This document shows positions 38,555-47,058 of a stretch of DNA of 64,000 bases, piece by piece (position 1 is the stretch's first letter; each line of letters starts with the position of its first letter). Where the stretch lies: the NCBI GenBank assembly GCA_017654935.2, contig CM065684.1:58575756-58639755 (forward strand), in the 5' to 3' direction. The notes under the pieces were generated by a model. That model was not told the DNA's origin and searched no databases. It saw nothing but the letters and a program-made list of their open reading frames with translations. The position numbers were made by a program, and so were the translations under genes. This stretch comes from Phymorhynchus buccinoides. Lineage: Eukaryota > Mollusca > Gastropoda > Neogastropoda > Raphitomidae.

Positions 38555-38879
38555 TGAGTTTATTTTGTTTCTTGATTCTCTAAATTCTTTTTCATTGGTT
38601 TTATCGAAATTATCTCGCTTGTATCTGGCATTATCAATCTCCTTATTGATCCAGGGTGGTTTGATTGAATGTTTAACCCTTTTCTTTACAAAAGGAGCGT
38701 GTCTGTTACGAAGGTATTTATCAAAAAATCAACAGCATCATCAACATTCCTAATTTGGTAGACGTCATCTAATCCTGAGTTAAGCACATCATTTATGAAG
38801 GCATTTTCGTCAAAATGGGTAAAACATCTATAGTATATTTCTTTATGTCCAGTTTTTTAAAATTTGAACACCTTTTTTT

Positions 38880-39461
38880 TCAACCAGGAAATACAGACAG
38901 AAGAATTGTCACTACAACCCGTTGGAACAGAACAAGTTTCAACTGCATTTGATTTACGTGATCTATTAGAGTTGTTACGTGATCTATTAGAGTTGTTACG
39001 TGATCTATTAGAGTTGCGGTGCTTTTTGTTATGCGTGTTGGGCGATCTATTATCTGCTCTAACCCATGAGTTGCATAAATATGAGGCCATTTAATATTAG
39101 GAACTATCAAATCTATGTTAAAGTCGCCTAGAAGGATAATTTCTTTGAAATTAAAGTTAGCTGCATCCATCATCAAATTAAATCGATCAAACCAGTCAGC
39201 AGTCTCGGATGGATTTATATATAGAAAACCAACCATGACGAGTTTACAATGTTTAAGATTAATTTCAATCCAAACAGATTCTACGTTGAAATTTTCTAAT
39301 TTTGTTAGCATTTTATAGTTCACTGATTTAGCACAGTATAAAAGTAAGCCAGTTGATTTAGGTAAAATAGGTTCGAGCTGAGTTATGTCATAGTTAGGCA
39401 TTGCCATATAATGTTTGTTAGTCTGGATTGGGCTATACAAAAGATGTGAAAATTGTTCCAA
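38880..39461 (-). pseudogene. LINE endonuclease domain fragment
   Basis: Encodes VESVWIEINL, VMVGFLYINPS, KEIILLGDFNIDL (catalytic GDFN) and ITKSTATLIDHV. The TTLIDHV heptapeptide is triplicated by a 21 bp repeat (38960-39015), which displaces the active-site Asp-His region. The 5' end is at ~39461-39700. Confidence 0.7.
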
Positions 39462-40478
39462 TTATTGTGTAAAATTGTTGCGATGTCATCAAGCTTATTC
39501 TGTGCACTATTAACTGGATTCGGCTATGCAAAAGATGTAAAAAATGTTTCAATTGTTGTGTAAAATTGTTGCGATGTCATCAAGCTTATTCCGTGCACTA
39601 TTAATGTTTAGATAACCTACTCTAAGTCCGTTTTTAGAGGGCCATGTATCTACTGTAGTAGTCATTATGTTAGAAATAATGAACACACTGTTGGACCACA
39701 ATAATACTTAAACACATTTAAACATAGCAAAATAAATGAACTGATTGAAAACACTAGGCAAATTGCAAGCTAACAAACTGACTAACAATGCGTACTCTCC
39801 AAACACACAAAGGGTGGCCAGGGGGGAAGGGAATAAGGGACAGTGGCAAACAAATGTAACGACAACGCAATCAGGATTATATATACAACTCACAAAAACA
39901 CCTCATACAAACCAGAGAGAAACACGTCACAAAATAGCGAACTAACTTGAAGTGATAGGAAAAACAAAAACAAGAAACCAATGGCACAACAAGCGCAAAA
40001 TCAAATCACCACTTCATCAGGTATCCCATAGAACGAGACGTGAAATGTCAAAAAATACAATACAAACTCAAATGCTCACTGAGAAAACCCAGGGCTGCAA
40101 GTAATCCACGTGCAACACACAACCAGTACAATGTACTGGGCATTGGGGCAAGCGTGCTTATGCACAGATATATATCATGTCAACAAACCTACACACACGC
40201 GGCGCGCGCGCGCGCGCACACACACACACACACACGCGCGCGCACGCACGCACGCAGGTACGCAGGTACGCACGCACGCACAAACACACACTCATTACTG
40301 ACATAATTCCAAACTACTACAGGAAACATAAAGAATACAGCTTTGGAAGAATTCTGTGTCCTGCATTTTACAGTCCATTTTCACACTGATTTTAAAATGT
40401 TTACGTGATTACTCTTACGCGCATGCACGCACACATACGCATGCATGCACACGTACGCACGCACGCACGCACACATGT
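39462..40478. other. Non-coding flank left of the Polinton-like element
   Basis: It includes a duplicated phrase (AAAGATGTRAAAATTGTT...GCGATGTCATCAAGCTTATT at 39440-39500 and 39525-39590) and CA/CG microsatellites at 40190-40285 and 40425-40475. No gene. Confidence 0.5.
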
Positions 40479-40707
40479 AGAGAATAACTAAACCAGAAAG
40501 CCAGCACAGTTTCGGTTTCGGTTTCGGTTTCACTCCTCCATTTATTAAAAAAACGGCTAAAATCACCCCTTTTTCTTATGCTTTTTAACCCCTCAAAAAG
40601 GCGTGATTTAAGCCGTTTTCTTGCGTTTTTTATTCTCGAAGACAGTGCGATTCAATCGTTTTTACTCGCGAAAACAGCGTGATTTTAATTGTTTTTTAAT
40701 GAAAAAA
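40479..40707 (+). repeat. Left terminal inverted repeat
   Basis: 229 bp, differing from the complement of 52722-52951 by one substitution and a few homopolymer length changes. The tip has a (TTTCGG)3 tract at 40510-40528. Further in lie four related motifs (CGGCTAAAATCACC, GCGTGATTTAAGCCGTTTT, GCGATTCAATCGTTTTT, GCGTGATTTTAATTGTTTT). The first two form a hairpin with ~20 nt arms. Confidence 0.93.
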
Positions 40708-41227
40708 GCTAACGAGCTAACGAAACAAGGTCAAACTTCCAAAACGCGGTCATCGTGTCCTACACTCCTTTTTCTTTGCGTAAGTGGACCACTGTGTTCT
40801 ACACTCCTTTTCGAAAAAGTTTTTCATATCCACAGTGGAAAACCCGAAGCGAAATAGTGTGACCAAGTACTCTACCCAACAGCGCAGCCAATCCTATAAT
40901 AGTGTGACTGGAAAAACAGCAGCTACTAAAATTAGCCTCTAGGTCTATACAGTAACCTGATCTCTTAATTACATGTGCTCCTTTTTTTTGTCCGTCTGTC
41001 TGACTATTCTTTCTACTAGCTTTTCTAAGTTACTCAAGTTCTTTTAAATTCTTTCATAGGTTCTTTTGGAAAGAAAAAACACTACTTTTAGGGTTAAAAA
41101 AAAAAAGAGTAAAATTCGTTCTCCCTTTTACTTCATTTTCCTTAAAAAAAACACCACTATTTGAATCCCTACTAAATAATTATTTTTAAATTAATAAAAT
41201 GATTTGAGTTAGAAAAAGGAACTCAAG
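40708..41227. other. Left subterminal non-coding region
   Basis: About 520 bp of AT-rich sequence between the inverted repeat and the first gene; probably promoter and leader. TTTTTTT and AAAAAAA runs, no ORF. Confidence 0.5.
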
Positions 41228-41662
41228 ATGATCAACAAAAGAATTCAAGAAGACGACTTTCCTATTCGAGAAAATGAAAATAATAATATTGATTTAAATG
41301 GTCGAGATGCTTATGAACATATTGCTTTAAATGAATTAGATGATGATGATGAAAATAATGAATTAAATGGTGATGAATTAAATGATGCTTTTAATGAACT
41401 TTTTGTAGCAAATGTTTCTAATGAAAATATTATAGCAAATGATGATGATTCTAATGCACTTTTTGCTGCAAATGAGGTTTTTTATAATAACCCTTTTGAA
41501 GAAGAAGAAGAAGAAGAAGAAGAAGAAGAAGAAGAAGAAGAAGAAGAAAAAGAAAAAGAAGAAGTAGATTATGAAGCAGAAGAAGATGCAGATGTTGAAG
41601 CACAACAAAATTTCGTTAATTCGATAATAAATCTGTATGGTATTTCTATAATTCCATTATAA
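41228..41662 (+). CDS. Polinton-borne acidic protein A, 144 aa
   Basis: Unrecognised. Strongly acidic: Asp/Glu/Asn-rich N-terminal half (LDDDDENNEL), then a run of ~23 Glu with few Lys (about 41499-41566), then NFVNSIINLYGISIIPL. The gene is complete, with an ATG at 41228 preceded by AACTCAAG and a stop at 41660-41662. Codon use is AT-rich like its neighbours. No membrane segment. Acidic proteins in DNA elements can mimic DNA or bind basic proteins, but no function can be assigned. Confidence 0.6.
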   Translation: MINKRIQEDDFPIRENENNNIDLNGRDAYEHIALNELDDDDENNELNGDELNDAFNELFVANVSNENIIANDDDSNALFAANEVFYNNPFEEEEEEEEEEEEEEEEEKEKEEVDYEAEEDADVEAQQNFVNSIINLYGISIIPL

Positions 41663-41743
41663 AAACTGCGTGGTATTTGATTATTTTAATTCCCCCCAAA
41701 AAAAAAAAAGTATTAATTTTTTTTTTTTTTAAATTTTGACTAA

Positions 41744-42742
41744 TCAAATCGGAACTGTATCTGGTGGGATTATTTGCAGTTCTTCTTTAACAAATGCTCT
41801 TTTTGGAATGGGTCGTGTTGTTGTATCAGTTTCTCTTAGATAATAGACAGGAGGATTCATTTCTATTACACTTTTTATCTCGTACGGATCGATACTCCAA
41901 ATAGGATCAGTTGCTCTTATTCGAGTGTCTCCTTCTGCTTCTCCTGGTGCATAAAGAAACCTAACTTTTACTCCAAACGGTATTAATTGTTTTGTAATTG
42001 AATGTTCTTGCGGTAAGTCTATCGAAGAGTCCATTTATTTTTTCTGTATCGCTTTTACCGGTTTAAATCCTGTAACTTTAGATTCTTCATTATTCAAGAC
42101 TCGCAGAACACTATTTAATCTTCTAACCCATTCAGTGTTTCTAGTTGAATCAAGAAGTTCTCTATGGTATTGATAAGAGAAAAGTCGTTCAGCTAATTGT
42201 TTGTTAAAGTTTTCGACTAAGGCTTGAGATCTGTGATTTCCGGGAATACCACGTTTGATAGTAACTTTGTGTTTTAACATCAACTGATTGAATTGTCCTT
42301 TAAATTCTTTTCCTTCATCAACTTGAATTAAACGAGGATAGGTTAATGGACCGCGTCTGTAAATTTCTTGTAAAGCGACAGAAACTGAAGTAGCACTTTT
42401 ATCAGTTAATGGTTCTGCATCTTTATATCTCGAAGCTAAATCGATGACTGTCAGCGCGTATTTAAATCTTTTTCTTCTGATTAAATCATGGGGTAAGTAT
42501 AAAAGATCCATTTGGTGTGTGTCATTCGGTGTTGAGTTAACAAAGTGTGGTCTTTTAATTTGTTTAGGAGCAGGTAGATAAATTTGCCAAATAGCTTGTT
42601 TAGATAACCACTCTTTCGCTGTTTGTTCACTGACTCCTGCTGCTTGACTGTGTTTTTTAATAGCAGTTAAACCTTTCCAATAACCTTTTGGTGAATAATA
42701 GATTTTAGACAGGTTCATTTTTATACTAGATCTTTTTTGCAA
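41744..42742 (-). pseudogene. Polinton retroviral-type integrase, interrupted by one in-frame stop
   Basis: Catalyses insertion of the linear element DNA. The catalytic core carries HQMDLLYLP (first Asp), VIDLASRYKDAEPL, IQVDEGKEFKG (second Asp) and ALVENFNKQLAERL (Glu, 34 residues after the second Asp). The N-terminal segment GVSEQTAKEWLSKQAIWQIY is a helical module usual in these integrases. A TAA at 42035-42037 splits it from a C-terminal piece in the same frame (VRFLYAPGEAEG, RATDPIWSIDPYEIKSV, FVKEELQIIPPDT), which I recognise as the integrase C-terminal beta-barrel. The likely start is the ATG at 42718; a Met at 42742 would overlap the neighbour. Without the C-terminal domain the protein is probably inactive. 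Confidence 0.85.
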
Positions 42743-43130
42743 TGAAAGAAACAGCAGTCATACCAACTACGATAAACGCTATCTCCTGGAGTTTTTGTTT
42801 TTCAGATGGCTGGTAAAAGTCACTTAGTTTCGGGGGTGGTGGTGATTGTTTTAGTTTTTCTCCTGTCACTAAATAATACTCTTTCATAGCATCATCAACA
42901 TTCTTAAAAGTATTAGCTGCATGGTGTTGTTGTCTTAATCTCTCGTTAATGAAATCTAACTGAGAGAGTCTTTGTTTTTCGTATGCGTCTCGTGCTTTAG
43001 CTAATTGTTCCATTGCGTGATTATGTCTTTCTTGATCGTTAGTATGGAGCTTACTAAACATGAAATTACTGCCTGAAAATGCAAGCGCGTTTACTACAGC
43101 ACCTCCAATCATCATTGCGAGTGAAGCCAT
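42726..43130 (-). CDS. Polinton-borne membrane protein B, 134 aa
   Basis: Unnamed small protein. A hydrophobic Gly/Ala segment at residues ~5-27 (MMIGGAVVNALAFSGSNFMF) is followed by a polar, Gln/Arg-rich helical middle likely to be a coiled coil, a PPPPK turn, FYQPSEKQK, and a second hydrophobic segment at ~117-131 ending in basic AKKI. Two-membrane-segment topology is predicted. It lies 7 bp downstream of protein C and next to the integrase, all on the minus strand, so probably co-transcribed. I believe similar proteins accompany related polymerases in other invertebrates, from memory only. Confidence 0.7.
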   Translation of the reverse strand: MASLAMMIGGAVVNALAFSGSNFMFSKLHTNDQERHNHAMEQLAKARDAYEKQRLSQLDFINERLRQQHHAANTFKNVDDAMKEYYLVTGEKLKQSPPPPKLSDFYQPSEKQKLQEIAFIVVGMTAVSFIAKKI

Positions 43131-43137
43131 TTTATAT

Positions 43138-43368
43138 TTACATATTTAAATTTTCTGGAATTATTCCTCGTTTAACTAGGAAGTCTTTTGTCGCGATTGA
43201 AGCAGTAATCACAGCGATTAGTTTACCGGAGTCCTCTAAATCAAGTTTTCCTAGGTCAGCTGATTTCATTTTCAATATTTTCTTAGCAATCATTGTATAG
43301 GCAACAGAAAGACTGCCAATTAGAGCAGATTGATACACGAGGTTAACGATAGTTTTTTCAGTACTCAT
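43138..43368 (-). CDS. Polinton-borne small membrane protein C, 76 aa
   Basis: Unnamed. It has a hydrophobic stretch at residues ~10-28 (YQSALIGSLSVAYTMIAKK), an acidic linker (GKLDLEDSG) and a second amphipathic/hydrophobic stretch (KLIAVITASIATKDFLVK). Complete, with stop at 43138. It is transcribed away from gene D with only 36 bp between the two start codons, which implies a compact shared promoter. Confidence 0.7.
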   Translation of the reverse strand: MSTEKTIVNLVYQSALIGSLSVAYTMIAKKILKMKSADLGKLDLEDSGKLIAVITASIATKDFLVKRGIIPENLNM

Positions 43369-43404
43369 TTTTTGTTTTGAAATAAAAATATAAATTAACT
43401 AAAA
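43369..43404. promoter_or_regulatory. Divergent intergenic promoter between genes C and D
   Basis: 36 bp, AT-rich (AAAATATAAATTAACTAAAA). TATAAA-like ATATAAAT faces gene D. Short divergent spacers are common in compact DNA elements. Confidence 0.4.
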
Positions 43405-43542
43405 ATGAATTGTGACGAACTACTATTAAACACTCAGGAAACAGTTATTTCTGATGAAGTTTCAGCAAGTAAAAAGGAAAGGTTGTACTCTCTAGCTGCT
43501 TGTGGAAAAACAAAACAATACTTAGGAACTGAATTTAGTATA
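43405..43542 (+). pseudogene. Polinton gene D, 5' part, split by Tc1 copy A
   Basis: First ~45 codons of an unnamed gene (MNCDELLLNTQ...KERLYSLAACGKTKQYLG). The Tc1 insertion at the TA of 43541-43542 ends it. The frame resumes directly after the right-hand TA (45176-45177) at GAACAGATTCAA, so the gene was open before the insertion. The extra codons now read after the junction belong to the transposon. Confidence 0.75.
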
Positions 43543-45175
43543 CACTACTCACAAAAAGTTAAGGATCACTATGAGAAAACAGGTGCGCAATAAACTCCGT
43601 TCGCTCCTGCTATTTATTTCTCAGTCAAGCCAAATTGTTATGAATTCTTGTTCAGCTGTAAGTGGGCGATGTTGTGTTAGTGGAAACATTGCACGTGATT
43701 CTCTATTACTGAGCTTGGCAGCAAAAGAAAAAGCGGAAACTTGCGAAAAAGGACCTTGTTTTGGATCGTTCTGCATGAACACATTGCACAAGCCAGATGG
43801 AAAAACCATTATGCACGTGCAAGCACTACTGTTTATGTGTGAGATGCTGTCTCTTGCTTGGCTTTATAAGAAGACATACCACCAGTATTAGGCCTGATTT
43901 GACAATGCCTCCACGACGAAAATTGAGCGAGTTGGATAGGGGACGAGCTGTTGCATGGTTCCAAGATGGTGTTCCCAAGCGAGAAGTGGCCAGGCGACTT
44001 CAGGTGTCCATCTCGGTCATTGTCAGACTGATTCAACGCTTCACAGCCACTGGGAGGGTCCATGAAAGACGCAGATCTGGTCGACCGAAGAAGACAACTC
44101 CACGTGAAGATCGTCTCATTGAACGACAAGCCCTGCAGACAAGAACAGCCTCTTCCAGCATCATTCGAAGGCAGCTGAGGGTGGCTACTAACATCAACAT
44201 CAGCCAGCAGACCATACGGAACCGCCTTCATGGGTTTAACCTCCGTTCTCGTCGCCCAGCTGTACGGCCACGCTTAACTCCAGCCCATAGGGCAGCACGC
44301 CGCGCCTTCTGCAGACGTCACGTGAGGTGGACACGTCAGCAATGGTCCCAGGTCCTGTTCAGTGATGAATCACGCTTCACCCTGAACCACAACGACGGCC
44401 GACTGAGGGTCTGGAGGCGCCCAGGGGAACGCTTTATTGACGCCACTGTCCAAGAAAAGGTGGCCTTTGGTGGAGGTTCTGTAATGGTCTGGGGGGCCTT
44501 CAGCCTTCACCACAGAACACCCTTGTATCATGTACAGGGTAACCTGACTGGCCTCCGATACCGGGATGAGATCCTTCGACCGCTGGCTGTGCCTACACTG
44601 CAGCAGATGGGACCGCCGGCTGTCTACCAGGATGACAACGCTCGCCCCCACAGGGCAAGGGTGGTCAACGACTTCCTGCAGCAGTCTGGAGTCAACAGAA
44701 TGGAGTGGCCAGCATGCAGTCCCGATCTCAACCCGATTGAGAACCTCTGGGATGAGCTGGATCGCAAAGTGAGGAGCAACCACCCCCCTCCCAGGGATGC
44801 CCAGCACCTCTACCAGATGCTGCAGGCTGAGTGGCAGGCGCTTCCACAGAGGATCTTCACCACCCTGGTCAACTCCATGAGGACTCGCTGCGTCGAGTGC
44901 CAGAACAGCCATGGCGGATACACGCATTACTGAACTTTTGGGAGCATCAGAATGCCCTGTCTTGTGATTTCAATGACTTTGGGAAATCAAATTTCGATAC
45001 GTACCCACTTTGATCAAATGTACAGACCAAACGATTGCTCGAAATTGAAGGCAATTGTGTATCGTTATCACTAAAGCATTGAATTAAATGTTGGCCAAAT
45101 TTCAACGCATTGGCTTTCTTATTTGGAAAGTTATGAATTAGTTTGCAAGTGATCCTTAACTTTTTGTGGATAGCT
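43543..45175 (+). mobile_element. Tc1-like transposon, copy A
   Basis: Terminal inverted repeats contain ACAAAAAGTTAAGGATCACT; TA duplication at 43541-43542 and 45176-45177. 1,633 bp. Nearly identical to copy B (47059-48691), which lies in the opposite orientation. Confidence 0.93.
43905..44933 (+). CDS. Tc1-like transposase, copy A, 342 aa
   Basis: Cut-and-paste DDE transposase. The start MPPRRKLSELDRGRAV is chosen because it begins the usual N-terminal paired helix-turn-helix; the open frame extends 36 codons further upstream without family features. HTH region: REVARRLQVSISVIVRLIQ and ISQQTIRNRLHGF; an RRSGRPKKTT linker (AT-hook/nuclear-localisation type). Catalytic core: FSDESRFTL (first Asp), GGSVMVWGAF, YQDDNARPHRA (second Asp) and SPDLNPIENLWDEL (Glu), with 34 residues between the last two (DD34E). 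Length is normal for Tc1. It appears complete. Confidence 0.95.
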   Translation: MPPRRKLSELDRGRAVAWFQDGVPKREVARRLQVSISVIVRLIQRFTATGRVHERRRSGRPKKTTPREDRLIERQALQTRTASSSIIRRQLRVATNINISQQTIRNRLHGFNLRSRRPAVRPRLTPAHRAARRAFCRRHVRWTRQQWSQVLFSDESRFTLNHNDGRLRVWRRPGERFIDATVQEKVAFGGGSVMVWGAFSLHHRTPLYHVQGNLTGLRYRDEILRPLAVPTLQQMGPPAVYQDDNARPHRARVVNDFLQQSGVNRMEWPACSPDLNPIENLWDELDRKVRSNHPPPRDAQHLYQMLQAEWQALPQRIFTTLVNSMRTRCVECQNSHGGYTHY

Positions 45176-45177
45176 TA

Positions 45178-45576
45178 GAACAGATTCAACAAATGTCTTC
45201 TGCTGACATTGAAAAATATCACACCAGGTACGAAGCGCAATTAGGTTCTAAAATGGTTAAAAGTTTAGGACAAACAGTGTTGGGTTTGTATAGTAAACTA
45301 GTTAGTCAGTTTCTACCCATTGATTCAAGTCAAGATTTAATGTATGATTTAAATCAAGATCCTGTTTTAACAAAGTCATTAGAATCTCTCGGTTGTGATC
45401 TTTTTTATAGGTTTGGGGGGCTTCTATCACCAATTATTGCTGGATTAATTACTTTTAATCATGTAGATTTTATTGCTATTAAAAATGAACATGACAGAGA
45501 ATCAAACGGAACAGAATCAGCAAACAAGCCCCAGTCCGACAGTAACCAAGGTGACGAAGAGCCCAGGACGAGTTGA
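45178..45576 (+). pseudogene. Polinton gene D, 3' part after the Tc1 insertion
   Basis: Continues gene D: IQQMSSADIEKYHTRYEA, LGSKMVKSLGQTVLGLYSKL, a Gly-rich hydrophobic patch (RFGGLLSPIIAGLITFNHV) and an acidic tail ending DEEPRTS. The intact gene would encode ~178 residues. Function unknown. Confidence 0.75.
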
Positions 45577-45922
45577 AGCAGGTAAAAGGTTATCAGAGTG
45601 GAACAGACAAAAGAAGTTAAATGAACAAACAAAACAAAAACTGTTGTCTCAGAATGAAAACGAATCAACCATAAGTGAAATACCAGTTAAAAAAGAAGAG
45701 ATCAAACAAAGCAGTACGAATTTCAATGTTGTATTGTTTACTGTCGGTGCAGTTGCTGGTGTTGGTTATTTGTCTTATAAATTATATGAAAAATATAAGC
45801 AACCAAAACCAAAAACACTAGTAGAAGAACAAACAAAACAACCAGAGAAAGTAACAGACAAACAAGAAAAACCAAAACCAAAAAGTTCAAAACCTGACAG
45901 TGATCCATTTTTAATGCAATAA
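45485..45922 (+). CDS. Polinton-borne membrane protein E, ~145 aa, overlapping gene D
   Basis: Unnamed. Starts at MNMTENQ (45485) or the next Met at 45491; an in-frame Met at 45473 is less likely. The first ~90 bp overlap the end of gene D in another frame. The N-terminus is Gln/Thr/Ser-rich, then a basic SPGRVEAGKRLSEWNRQKK segment, then one clear transmembrane helix (FNVVLFTVGAVAGVGYLSYK), then a Lys/Pro-rich tail ending DSDPFLMQ. A single-pass protein with a basic tail; it could tether DNA or a terminal protein to membrane, but this is speculation. Confidence 0.7.
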   Translation: MNMTENQTEQNQQTSPSPTVTKVTKSPGRVEAGKRLSEWNRQKKLNEQTKQKLLSQNENESTISEIPVKKEEIKQSSTNFNVVLFTVGAVAGVGYLSYKLYEKYKQPKPKTLVEEQTKQPEKVTDKQEKPKPKSSKPDSDPFLMQ

Positions 45923-45924
45923 TT

Positions 45925-46440
45925 TTTTGGTTAAAGAACTTAAGTAAGAACTTGATAAGAACTTCAGCTAGAACTTAAAAAAGAACTTAATAAGTTTTTG
46001 TGTTAGAACATAATAAGAACTTGAAGATGACTTGAAGATGACTTGACTAAGAACTTAACAAGAACTTGAATAAGAACTTGAATAAAAACTTAGTAATAAC
46101 TTAACAAGATATTAAACATGATATTAAACAACTTGATAAAAAGTGAAGGAGAAAAAAAAAAGTTTATAAAAAAAAAAAGTTTTCAAAAAAATAAAAAAAT
46201 AAAAAAATAAATTAAAAAAAGTGAAAGAAATTTTTGGGAATGTAAACAATTCTATGCATTTATTTCAAATCCGAAGAATTCTATGCGTTTAGTTCAAATC
46301 CGAAGAATTCTATGCGTTTATTTCAAATCCTAAGAATTCTATCAATTCCTCTCTTCACTATGCTTGACGTTATCGGAAATCCCCCGTAGCTAAATAAAAG
46401 TTGGACGGTCGTGGCTTATCTAATTTCTCAATTACAGTGA
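45925..46440. repeat. A-rich AAGAACTT repeats and a 3x ~32 bp tandem repeat
   Basis: 45940-46135 repeats AGAACTTRATAAGAACTTGA. 46250-46345 has three copies of AATTCTATGCRTTTATTTCAAATCC(G/T)AAG. This is the largest internal non-coding gap of the element, a plausible site for regulation. Confidence 0.75.
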
Positions 46441-46444
46441 AAGC

Positions 46445-46461
46445 ATGCATGAAGAAACAAG
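46445..46461 (+). CDS. Polinton gene F, exon 1 (predicted)
   Basis: Short first exon ATGCATGAAGAAACAAG with a strong donor (ACAAG|GTAGGT). Joined to 46554 it gives an open frame entering RADDPGPPVGVSD. Predicted, not proven. Confidence 0.5.
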
Positions 46462-46553
46462 GTAGGTGATTGGTTGTTTTTTGGGGTGTTTTTTTGTTTA
46501 TACTTGCATACATTTATACTGACTGGGAAAATCTGTTCTTAACACTAGCTTAG

Positions 46554-46845
46554 AGCAGACGATCCAGGTCCACCTGTTGGAGTTAGTGACGTCCTGATGA
46601 AAGGGATTAACATTTCTTGGCAAAACTTGGATGTCGAATCAGTGAGATGTACTGTCGTTATTCAAAACAGCGTTGAAGAAATTAAGGCAGTGTCGACTAG
46701 TAAAAAGGTTATATTAAGTGTTGATCCAAACAATCTTAAAGAATTAACAACCATCAACCTTACTAATTTAGATCTCATTGGGTTTTATTACACCGAAAGC
46801 ATTTTATCCGAAGATCTTCTTAAAATGATAACCGGGATGAATTAA
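46554..46845 (+). CDS. Polinton gene F, exon 2, ~103 aa product in total
   Basis: Encodes ADDPGPPVGVSDVLMKGINI, WQNLDVESVRCTVVIQNS and LTTINLTNLDLIGFYYTES. The pattern suggests a small beta-rich protein. If unspliced, the first Met is at 46597 and the conserved-looking DPGPPVGV block would be lost. A 92 bp intron (46462-46553, GTAGGT...CTTAG) restores a start. Function unknown. Twenty-nine bp separate its stop from gene G. Confidence 0.6.
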
Positions 46846-46873
46846 ATGAATTTTTTTTAATTTAATATAAAAG

Positions 46874-47058
46874 ATGTCAATAACAAAATATCCAAAAATA
46901 CCGACGGAGGTAAAAGAGCCTGACAAAGAAATGGATTCTGAAATTAAAAAGTTCAGACTAACTTCCATTGCAGAAATACAAAGAGAATTGGAAAAAGACC
47001 TTACTAATTATAACAGAGCTAAACGAAGGTACTCTTCAATCTTTAATACTGCAACATA
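46874..47058 (+). pseudogene. Polinton gene G, 5' part, split by Tc1 copy B
   Basis: First ~61 codons (MSITKYPKIPTEVKEPDK...RAKRRYSSIFNTAT): Pro/Thr N-terminus, then a charged helix likely to be a coiled coil. The Tc1 insertion at TA 47057-47058 creates an immediate TAA. The frame continues after 48693. Confidence 0.75.

Noticed and set aside
41378..41608. Poly-Phe frame on the minus strand
   Set aside because: Complement of the GAA-rich stretch in acidic protein A.
44370..44927. Antisense frame of ~185 residues in the Tc1 transposase (and its mirror at 47307-47864)
   Set aside because: Shadow of the transposase in another frame; no independent motif.
45178..45180. Gene D treated as two independent small genes
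   Set aside because: The Tc1 TA junctions and continuous frame show a single gene split by insertion.
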